Positions 56,522 through 64,000 of a stretch of 64,000 nucleotides of DNA are shown here, one piece after another; the first letter of the stretch is position 1; every line of letters starts with the position of its first letter. The notes beneath the pieces were generated by a model. The model was not told the origin of the DNA. It saw nothing but the letters and a program-made list of their open reading frames with translations, and searched no databases. This DNA is from Vibrio furnissii CIP 102972 (GTDB taxonomy: Bacteria; Pseudomonadota; Gammaproteobacteria; Enterobacterales; Vibrionaceae), in assembly GCF_000176175.1 (NCBI RefSeq), contig NZ_ACZP01000014.1, positions 1-64,000 on the forward strand, in the 5' to 3' direction. The translations under genes were made by a program, and so were the position numbers.

Positions 56522-57296
56522 ACGTCTCAGTTCCCATATCGGTACGGAAGCCGTAGTGTTCCATCACCGCTTTCGCTTTGTCTGATTTCAAGAAATCCAC
56601 AAAGGCGCGGCTCGCATCTTTGTCGGTAATTTGTACCAATGGGTAATGAATCGCGCTGTGCAGCGCTGGATCGAATGTCGATAGGATCGCCACGTTATCG
56701 GTCAAAGCGGCATCGGTTTTGTACACCATGCCCAATGGTGCTTCGCCACGTTCCACCAATGCCAACGCAAGGCGAACGTTATTGGTTTGAGCCAGTTTAG
56801 GTTGCAGCGTATCCCACACACCCAAATTAGTCAGCGCTTCTTTGGAGTACATGCCCACAGGCACGGCATCGGTGTTACCCACCGCCATGCGGGAATCTTT
56901 CAAAACGTTTAACCATGCTTGTTTGTTGGCAACATCAAACGGCTGTTGTTCAGAGGCGCTTGGCTTAATCAAAACCAGCTGGTTACCCGCCAGAAGAGTG
57001 ACATTGTCACGGCTAACAATGTTGTTTTTGATCAGGTGTGATACCCAAGTTTCATTGGCAGACAAAAAGACGTCTGCGGGCGCACCACGTTCAATCTGAC
57101 GTGCAAGCGAAGAAGAACCACCATAAACCGGAACCACATCCACATCGTGATCCGCCTCATACGCCGTAATCAAGTCATCGACAGCGTTCGTCATCGAAGA
57201 CGCCGCGTAGATATTGACGGTATCTTTTGCCCAAACCGAGGTGCTTGCCAACACAGCACCAAGCAAAACGGCGATTTTTTTCATTTTATTGTTCAT
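56511..57296 (-). CDS. modA: Molybdate-binding periplasmic protein ModA
   Basis: About 261 residues. The signal peptide is [18 protein letters not shown], then [15 protein letters not shown] and [23 protein letters not shown], the molybdate-binding signature. The frame is open from 57323, but the ATG at 57296 forms an ATGA overlap with the cobQ stop and gives a normal signal peptide, so it is preferred; an ATG at 57284 is the alternative. First of the three mod genes. Confidence 0.94.
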   Translation of the reverse strand: MNNKMKKIAVLLGAVLASTSVWAKDTVNIYAASSMTNAVDDLITAYEADHDVDVVPVYGGSSSLARQIERGAPADVFLSANETWVSHLIKNNIVSRDNVTLLAGNQLVLIKPSASEQQPFDVANKQAWLNVLKDSRMAVGNTDAVPVGMYSKEALTNLGVWDTLQPKLAQTNNVRLALALVERGEAPLGMVYKTDAALTDNVAILSTFDPALHSAIHYPLVQITDKDASRAFVDFLKSDKAKAVMEHYGFRTDMGTETFAE

Positions 57297-58777
57297 GATG
57301 AGAGTCCATAGATTTCTGGCCATAATAAAGCAAGATCGAGATGCTGCTCGATAGCGTCGGCGATACGATCGATCGCCTGCTCTTTTGCAGCAACATGATC
57401 ATGCACTTGAATCGCGTCTGCGCCGGCCCATTGACAAATTAAGTCAGCGGCAGAAAAAGTATCAAATACACCGTGTAAATACGTGCCAACGATATGATTG
57501 CAGGGACTGATCAAGCCATCAAACGCACCGTCGTGAAGTTGAATGGGCGCCACACCCGTTGAATTTGGCGAGGCAACACTTCGGCCAACATGAATTTCGT
57601 AGCCGGAAACAGGCGTGGATTTACCGTTGAGTCGCAATGTACCGGCCACATTAGTGAGTTGCTTTTCGCCGGTTAGCGTGGTTTCCATCGCCAATAGCCC
57701 AAGGCCTTGCGTGCTGCCGGGTTGACCTTCCACGCCATCTGGGTCATGCACCCAGTCTCCCAGCATCTGATAACCACCACAGATGCCCATCACTTTGCCG
57801 CCAAGGCGTAGATGACGCTGAATATCTTTGTCCCAACCTTGCTGCTTCAGGTATTCCAAATCGGCACGTGTCGATTTACTCCCCGGCAAAATAATGAGGT
57901 CCGCACGGTCCAAACGTTCACCTTTGCCGACATACCGCAAGTTGATGTCTGGGTTGAGTCGTAATGCATCAAAATCGGTGTGATTACTGATGCGCGTAAA
58001 CACGGGCACCACCACATTGAGCTTCACCGCTGCGCCCACCACTTGGTTGGCGGTAATCGCATCTTCCGCTTCGAGATCAAAACCGTGTAAATAAGGCAAC
58101 ACGCCAATCACCGGTTTGCCGGTTTTCTCTTCCAGCCAATCGAGCCCCGATTGCAGCAAGCCAATGTCCCCCCGAAAACGGTTAATCACAAACCCTTTCA
58201 CTCGCTGCTGTTCCGATTCCGATAACAGCGCCAGCGTGCCATACAGGTGAGCAAAAACACCGCCACGGTCGATGTCTGCGACAATAATCACCGGCACGTC
58301 CGCTGCTTCAGCAAAGCCCATGTTGGCAATATCATTTTCGCGCAGGTTGATTTCAGCCGGGCTACCTGCCCCTTCAATCATGATGCTGTCGTAGTCTTGT
58401 TGCAGGCGGGAGAACGAATCAAGCACAGTGTGCATCGCCACTTTCTTGTAATCGTGGTAGCCATTGGCTTCCATGTTACTCAATGCGCGCCCTTGTAAAA
58501 TCACTTGGGCACCGGTATCTGAATTGGGTTTGAGGAGCACGGGGTTCATGTGCACGCTCGGGTCAATGCCGCACGCGAGTGCTTGCACAGCCTGAGCACG
58601 GCCGATTTCACCACCATCTGACGTCACGGCACTGTTGAGTGCCATATTTTGCGGCTTGAAAGGGGCAACTCGAATCCCCTTGCGGGCAAGCACACGGCAC
58701 AGACCTGCCACCAACACACTTTTACCGGCGTCAGAAGTTGTGCCCTGTACCATCAGAGCGTTTAGCGACGATTCCAT
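57293..58777 (-). CDS. cobQ: Cobyric acid synthase CobQ
   Basis: A 494-residue amidotransferase of late cobalamin synthesis. The N-terminal P-loop-like [15 protein letters not shown] begins an ATP-dependent synthetase domain. A type 1 glutamine amidotransferase domain follows, with the nucleophile Cys near residue 331 in [10 protein letters not shown] and His in GTYLHGVFD. It amidates four side chains of adenosylcobyrinic acid a,c-diamide. It overlaps modA by four bases, an uncommon pairing of cobalamin and molybdate genes. Confidence 0.94.
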   Translation of the reverse strand: MESSLNALMVQGTTSDAGKSVLVAGLCRVLARKGIRVAPFKPQNMALNSAVTSDGGEIGRAQAVQALACGIDPSVHMNPVLLKPNSDTGAQVILQGRALSNMEANGYHDYKKVAMHTVLDSFSRLQQDYDSIMIEGAGSPAEINLRENDIANMGFAEAADVPVIIVADIDRGGVFAHLYGTLALLSESEQQRVKGFVINRFRGDIGLLQSGLDWLEEKTGKPVIGVLPYLHGFDLEAEDAITANQVVGAAVKLNVVVPVFTRISNHTDFDALRLNPDINLRYVGKGERLDRADLIILPGSKSTRADLEYLKQQGWDKDIQRHLRLGGKVMGICGGYQMLGDWVHDPDGVEGQPGSTQGLGLLAMETTLTGEKQLTNVAGTLRLNGKSTPVSGYEIHVGRSVASPNSTGVAPIQLHDGAFDGLISPCNHIVGTYLHGVFDTFSAADLICQWAGADAIQVHDHVAAKEQAIDRIADAIEQHLDLALLWPEIYGLSS

Positions 58778-58942
58778 AATTCTGCTGATTGTGAAGTTTG
58801 TCTCATTGTATACCTGTTGAATATAAAGAAAAGTGGCACGTTAAATGAACCGAAGATTAATGGTTAAATCAGCCTTGATTCAATGTGATCATGTTGAAAT
58901 CCCCTTATTGAACCAATAACAGCAAACAATAAGGAAACTCCC

Positions 58943-59314
58943 ATGAAAAAATCCAACGTACTTTTCGCTGCATCTGCACTGATTTTGGCTCCCACCCTGG
59001 CATTCGCCGGTGAAAAGCACCACGGCAATACCGTGCAGTTTAACGGCCCGGTTGAAGTCACTTCCGTCCAATCGTTACTCGATGAAAGCACATGGTTTGG
59101 CGACAAAGATGTTGTGGTTGAAGGGCATCTGCTGCGCCAAGTGCGTAAAGACACCTTCGTATTCTCCGATGGCAACACCGAGATTCAAGTTGAATTGGAT
59201 GACGACATCATCCTCAAACAACCCCTTGATCCTCAGACTAAAGTGCGTCTGTACGGCGAATTTGAGAACGGTCGCACGCCAGAAATCGAAGTCGATCATA
59301 TTCAACTTCTTTAG
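58943..59314 (+). CDS. YgiW/YdeI-family OB-fold periplasmic protein
   Basis: A 123-residue protein with a signal peptide (cleavage after LAFA near residue 22). The mature region is a bacterial OB-fold (BOF, PF04076): FNGPVEVTSVQSLLD, DVVVEGHLLRQVRKDTFVFSDGNTEIQVELDDD, then VRLYGEFE and EIEVDHIQLL. Relatives YgiW and YdeI/OmdA are linked to stress and antimicrobial peptide tolerance. AAGGAAAC precedes the ATG. A monocistronic gene. Confidence 0.9.
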   Translation: MKKSNVLFAASALILAPTLAFAGEKHHGNTVQFNGPVEVTSVQSLLDESTWFGDKDVVVEGHLLRQVRKDTFVFSDGNTEIQVELDDDIILKQPLDPQTKVRLYGEFENGRTPEIEVDHIQLL

Positions 59315-59400
59315 GCCTCACGGGGTAAAATTTGTCCTGATGCTCATTTTTGCCGCGCCAACCCCGGCAAGTGACGTTATAAGATTGAATTATTTGATGA

Positions 59401-59425
59401 AATGGCCTGTAATTTGCAGGCCATT
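59401..59425 (+). other. Perfect hairpin between the ygiW-like and yfaZ-like genes
   Basis: AATGGCCTG pairs exactly with CAGGCCATT across the loop TAATTTG. It lacks a T-run and lies about 90 bases after the first gene and 40 before the second. It could be a weak terminator or part of the second gene's leader. Confidence 0.6.
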
Positions 59426-59465
59426 ATTCTATATTTGAAATCTATTTGATTTAGGACGAACACCC

Positions 59466-59990
59466 ATGCTTAAAAGAACCTGCCTGGCTGGCCTTATCGC
59501 AATTGCCAGTGTCCTGCCAACCACGGCATCAGCCAATAACTTTAACTACAACTTTTTGGAAGTGAGGACCGCGCTGAGTCCTGAATCATTTGGTGGAGAA
59601 TTCAGCACGTTTTTTACCGAAAACTCCCATTTCGTTGGCCGTTTAGATTCCCGCTTTGAGGGCGATTGGGATTTGGCGGGCGGCATTGGCTTCAATGGCC
59701 CATTGAACCAGTTTGCTGACGTATACGGCCAAATGCTGATCCACAGCATTCGCGGCAACAGCGACGAAAACCACGAAACCGAAACCAACATGGAAATCAA
59801 CATCGGCACACGCATTTGGCTCACCAGCCAAATCGAAGGTCATGCACGGATTGGCCGCAACGATGACAACTCCGTGTTCATCGCCGGGGTTCGCTTCCAT
59901 TCCACGCAGCAAATGGTACTCAATGCCGAAGCGCGTAACGCAGGCGTTTGGGGGCCACAGATCAGCATGGGCGTTCGTTTCCAATTCTAA
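59466..59990 (+). CDS. YfaZ-like outer-membrane beta-barrel protein
   Basis: A 174-residue protein with a signal peptide (cleavage after ASA near residue 23). The mature chain begins NNFNYNFLEVRTAL and shows alternating strands (FVGRLDSRFEGDWDLAGGIGF) that end in the outer-membrane sorting pattern ISMGVRFQF with terminal Phe. It fits the YfaZ family of small barrels by its pattern; function is unknown. Confidence 0.75.
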   Translation: MLKRTCLAGLIAIASVLPTTASANNFNYNFLEVRTALSPESFGGEFSTFFTENSHFVGRLDSRFEGDWDLAGGIGFNGPLNQFADVYGQMLIHSIRGNSDENHETETNMEINIGTRIWLTSQIEGHARIGRNDDNSVFIAGVRFHSTQQMVLNAEARNAGVWGPQISMGVRFQF

Positions 59991-60114
59991 ATCCTGACTT
60001 TCGCTTAACGCTTTTCACTCATTCTGATCAATGAGAACGATGGTAAATGTAATATAATCTATCGGGTCAGGTCGTTTTTCTGATCTGAACCGATAGATTA
60101 GGACAAGAAACCCC

Positions 60115-60795
60115 ATGGCGACATCAAGCTCCACTGAACCTGCCGATCTCACCAAATTCCTCAAACCCGGAATGAAAATTTCCGCCACCATTCAATTTGG
60201 GCCGGATGACAGCTTTGCATTCTCCACCACACTGATTGGGTTTAAAGGTGAGCAATTTCTGATTCTAGATATGCCCCACAAAGTCCATGAAAGCTTGGTG
60301 ATGCGTAAACTCTCGAATGTCCAGATTGTGCTTCGTGGTGTATGCGACACGGAGCTGGGCCATGTGATTGCATTTAAAACGTCGATTCTGCAGGCGATTT
60401 CGTCACCACACACGTTGTTTTTCCTGCGCCCGCCCAAGCATTTCGTCACGAAGACCATTCGCGAGCATGAGCGTTATAAGATTTCGATGCCGGTGACCTT
60501 AACCGAGCAAACCGATCAGCTAGAAAAATCGTTCAACGGCACGCTGGTCGACTTTTCCGTCTCGGGTTGTGGCATCTTTGTTTTAGGGGAAAACGAGTTG
60601 ACACTAAACAATGCCGTTCGCTTTAGCTGTGAGCTGGATTCGTTGCTGCCCGAGGACCTCACGAGCCACATTGCCAACATTCGTCGTCAGCATAAAGGGC
60701 ACATGATCGGCGTGCAATTTGATACCCCACTCGCGATGTCGGATGAATTGAAGATGGCGATGTTTGACCAAACCTTCAAGCATGCCACGGTCTAA
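60115..60795 (+). CDS. plzD: PilZ-domain c-di-GMP-binding protein, PlzD-like
   Basis: A 226-residue cytoplasmic protein. The N-terminal domain (about 13-108) is YcgR/PilZN-like. The PilZ domain follows, with R116-x3-R120 (REHER) and D146-x-S148-x-x-G151 (DFSVSG), the residues that bind c-di-GMP. V. cholerae plzD has the same place beside luxQ, as I recall, and affects motility and virulence. The stop codon overlaps that of the convergent luxQ gene by three bases. Confidence 0.92.
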   Translation: MATSSSTEPADLTKFLKPGMKISATIQFGPDDSFAFSTTLIGFKGEQFLILDMPHKVHESLVMRKLSNVQIVLRGVCDTELGHVIAFKTSILQAISSPHTLFFLRPPKHFVTKTIREHERYKISMPVTLTEQTDQLEKSFNGTLVDFSVSGCGIFVLGENELTLNNAVRFSCELDSLLPEDLTSHIANIRRQHKGHMIGVQFDTPLAMSDELKMAMFDQTFKHATV

Positions 60796-63368
60796 CGTTC
60801 GGTCACCGCAAGCTCGGCGGCATGCGTTTTGAAATTCACCAAGGCTTGATGCAAGGTCTCTTCTTTGATGGGTTTCACAATGACGTATTCTGCACCCGCC
60901 GACATAAAGGCCTCTTGCGTTTCCGCCATACCATCGGCAGTACACGCGTAGACCGGCATCGCCAGCCCCATGTCATGTTTGATGATGCGCGTGGCATCCA
61001 CACCATCGAGATACGGCAGTTGGTTGTCCATTAAGATCAGATCGTAGGGCTGATGTTTCACTTTCTCGATCGCTTGCAATCCATCAGTCACCCAATCCAC
61101 ATTCATGCCGTATTTTTTGCAAAACGCACGTGCGATGAAGGCATTGGTGTGATTGTCTTCCACCAAGAGCACGTTGACGACTCCGTCAAACAACTCATAG
61201 CGTGACTTGCCTTCGTTGTGTGCGACGGTTTGCGTTTCGGCGGTCACAATCTCCAACGGCAATTCGATGGTAAACCGCGTGCCAACGCCAAAGCTCGACT
61301 TCACTTCAATCGAACCGCCGAGCATTTCAATCAAGCTATGTACAATCGCCAGCCCAAGGCCGCTGCCGCCATATTCACGCGTGTTGGTCGATTCCGCCTG
61401 CACAAACGGTTCAAAAATGAGCGCTAAATCTTGCTCACGAATCCCAATACCGGTATCTAAAACGGTAATCTCAAGTTTCGCGCCCGCTTCAGTCTCTAAA
61501 AGATGAAGCTGAATATTGATGGCGCCCTCATGGGTGAACTTCACCGAATTGTTGAGCAGGTTAAACAGGATCTGATTGAGTCGCACTTGATCGGTGCGCA
61601 CCACCAAATCGTCGCCAATATTGGTGTTGAGAGTCAGCGTTAAGCCTTTTTCACGACACAAAGGCCGATAGATGCGTTCAATGGCAGACACCACATCCAC
61701 CAACGGGAAATCCGCTTTCTGGATGCGAAATTTGCCTTGCTCAATCTTAGAGAAATCAAGAATGTCATTCAGCACCGCCAATAGATGCTCACCACTGCTG
61801 CACAGCACGTTGACCTGTTCGGCCTGCTCTTTCTCCGTGACTGTGCGTTTCAGCAGTTGCGAAACGCCCAAAATGCCATTCAGTGGCGTGCGCAATTCAT
61901 GACTCATTTTCGCCAGAAAATCAGCCCGAACGCGCGCCGACTCTTCCGCCTCTTTACGCGCAATGCGGCTTTGTTTTTCGGCCTCAGCAATGGAAGTGAC
62001 GTCTTGACCTTGCGTGATAATCGATTCAATGCGGTTTTCAACCACAATGGGAGACAAGTTCCACAAGATCACTCGGCCATCCACTTCCGTATTCACTTCT
62101 TTGAGGATTTCCCCTTGCGCCGCCAATTTAATTTGTGGAATCAGTTGGCGTTTCAGCACTGAAAACAGCGAATGATCGTCGGCGTTATTGCGCAGAAAGT
62201 GCGAATGTGCTGACGGGTTCATACGAATCAATTCGCCCTCAGCCGTCCATAAAATGGTGGGTGACAGCGCAAAATTAAACAAATCTTCGAACTGTTTCTC
62301 TTGATCGGATAAGCGCTGAAAGGTGTGCTCCAACGTTCGGCCAAAGTGGTCGAATTCATAGATTTTCGAGCCGGGGAAGAAGTCATCCAAGCCCCGCTCC
62401 GCCACTTTGTGGGTGTAGGTCATCAAACCATCGATTTCGGATTCAATCCTACGCTGCAACCACCAGCGCGTGAGAATGGACACCCCAACCATCGCCACCA
62501 AAGCAAACACCATCCAGAAATAGTAGTTGTTGCGCAGGCTCAGGGCGTTTTCGTTGCTTTGCACAGAATAGATGCTGAGATAGGTCGGCACCCCTTCCAC
62601 TTCCAGCGCCGTTTTGGCCACCATATTTTTGTCGTACAAGGCATCGCTCAGGCCATCTTCCAGCACATCAAAGGTCGAATAGGATTCATCGCCATTGAGT
62701 GTTGAAGCCAACACCTCAGAGCCCACCGTTAAAATCAGGTTTTGCGAGTTACTGCTGTCGCGGATGGTTTCAATCAACGTGAAGTTGTTGTTGAGCACGG
62801 TACTGACATACAAAAAGCCAATCACTTCACCCGTTGCCGTATCCACAATCGGTGAGCGGCGAACCAATAAATACGCCGTGCCCAGCACCGATGGCGTTTG
62901 AATCAGATGCCAGTTGCTGCTGATCGACACTTTGCGAATGATCTTATTGAGCTCTTTGGGGGGAACGCCGTAAAACTGCGAATTGCCATCTTCCCATACC
63001 ATCTCTTTGAGGTCGGTGATGAAACGAATGTCTGGTGTATTGTTGAGTTCGAGCTGATCGACGCTCAAGAAATACTGATCCAACGCAGCGCCGCTGTCGC
63101 TGTTTAACGCTTGAATAAGACTGGCATTTTTCGCGCTGCTGTCTTGGTGAATTTGCAACGTGGCGAGACGATAATTAAACAGGTTTTGAATCAGACTGGA
63201 GGTTTGGGTCGAGGTGCGTGCCACTTCTTGCGAAATCAAGCGGCTGCTGATTTGATAGCTCTGGAAAAGTACCGTCAATGTGAGCGCGCCGAGCACAGTG
63301 ACAATGGCTCGGCTGATGAAGGTCGCTATTTTTCTTTTCTGTTTGACTGTACTAGCCCTGATGCTCAC
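60792..63368 (-). CDS. luxQ: AI-2 hybrid sensor kinase/phosphatase LuxQ
   Basis: An 858-residue hybrid kinase. Helix 1 is near 16-38, the periplasmic LuxP-binding region (tandem PAS/Cache) spans about 40-278, and helix 2 is near 280-301. A cytoplasmic PAS-like region precedes HisKA (His near 489 in MSHELRTPLNG), HATPase (GIGIREQDLALIFEPF) and a receiver with Asp near 782 (LILMDNQLPYLDG). With LuxP it senses autoinducer-2 and sends phosphate to LuxU and LuxO at low cell density. The start is a GTG, with AGGGAA before it. It follows luxP by 20 bases. Confidence 0.95.
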   Translation of the reverse strand: MSIRASTVKQKRKIATFISRAIVTVLGALTLTVLFQSYQISSRLISQEVARTSTQTSSLIQNLFNYRLATLQIHQDSSAKNASLIQALNSDSGAALDQYFLSVDQLELNNTPDIRFITDLKEMVWEDGNSQFYGVPPKELNKIIRKVSISSNWHLIQTPSVLGTAYLLVRRSPIVDTATGEVIGFLYVSTVLNNNFTLIETIRDSSNSQNLILTVGSEVLASTLNGDESYSTFDVLEDGLSDALYDKNMVAKTALEVEGVPTYLSIYSVQSNENALSLRNNYYFWMVFALVAMVGVSILTRWWLQRRIESEIDGLMTYTHKVAERGLDDFFPGSKIYEFDHFGRTLEHTFQRLSDQEKQFEDLFNFALSPTILWTAEGELIRMNPSAHSHFLRNNADDHSLFSVLKRQLIPQIKLAAQGEILKEVNTEVDGRVILWNLSPIVVENRIESIITQGQDVTSIAEAEKQSRIARKEAEESARVRADFLAKMSHELRTPLNGILGVSQLLKRTVTEKEQAEQVNVLCSSGEHLLAVLNDILDFSKIEQGKFRIQKADFPLVDVVSAIERIYRPLCREKGLTLTLNTNIGDDLVVRTDQVRLNQILFNLLNNSVKFTHEGAINIQLHLLETEAGAKLEITVLDTGIGIREQDLALIFEPFVQAESTNTREYGGSGLGLAIVHSLIEMLGGSIEVKSSFGVGTRFTIELPLEIVTAETQTVAHNEGKSRYELFDGVVNVLLVEDNHTNAFIARAFCKKYGMNVDWVTDGLQAIEKVKHQPYDLILMDNQLPYLDGVDATRIIKHDMGLAMPVYACTADGMAETQEAFMSAGAEYVIVKPIKEETLHQALVNFKTHAAELAVTER

Positions 63369-63388
63369 TCAGTGTTCCCTGTTGCCGA

Positions 63389-64000
<612 letters not shown>

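Overview
The window reads as a stretch of the second chromosome of a Vibrio, most likely near the V. fluvialis/V. furnissii group, although species is an inference. The grounds are the LuxP/LuxQ AI-2 receptor pair, a periplasmic chitodextrinase beside glgC, a VemP-type leader gene before a second secDF pair, a PlzD-type PilZ protein beside luxQ, and a pha operon, all in an order I recall from Vibrio chromosome II. No rRNA, tRNA, CRISPR array, prophage or insertion sequence was seen. The window cuts two genes: narP on the left and luxP on the right.

Layout. 1-7 kb: nitrate sensing (narQ-narP) divergent from the periplasmic nitrate reductase operon napFDABC plus a 44-residue membrane ORF. 7-9.4 kb: an SgrR-like regulator and an outer-membrane barrel protein. 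9.6-13.8 kb: phaBAPC for polyhydroxybutyrate, with a strong terminator inside the operon. 14.5-18.6 kb: vemP-secD-secF, preceded by an SH3-like envelope protein. 18.6-26 kb: an unknown exported protein, a PAS-GGDEF diguanylate cyclase, glgC, and chitodextrinase. 26.4-29.4 kb: an AraC regulator divergent from a YqhD-like aldehyde reductase, then a YhhN membrane protein. 29.4-36.7 kb: torS/torT, mgsA, pncA and helicase IV. 36.9-50.2 kb: a complete Lap-type c-di-GMP-gated adhesin system: an RTX adhesin on one strand, and divergently an outer-membrane channel, OmpA-like protein, membrane-fusion protein, LapG protease, LapD receptor and ABC exporter. 50.3-54.6 kb: YccS-like FUSC protein, two small unknowns, HMG-CoA reductase. 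54.7-58.8 kb: cobQ-modABC. 58.9-64 kb: a YgiW-like protein, a YfaZ-like barrel, PlzD, luxQ and luxP.

How the genes work together. Three themes recur. Anaerobic respiration is represented by nap, narQP, torTS and molybdate uptake, which would feed the NapA cofactor. Surface attachment is represented by the Lap system, a diguanylate cyclase, PlzD and LuxPQ quorum sensing, all known or expected to act through c-di-GMP. Carbon storage and chitin use are represented by pha, glgC and chitodextrinase.

The most interesting signals are the vemP arrest leader with a stem that pairs the region just after its stop codon with the secD ribosome-binding site; the unusually short Lap adhesin with a PAAG cleavage site and a beta-rich insertion near the end of its VWA domain; the terminator between phaP and phaC; and a terminator-like hairpin plus a 9-bp inverted repeat in the leader of the yqhD-like gene.
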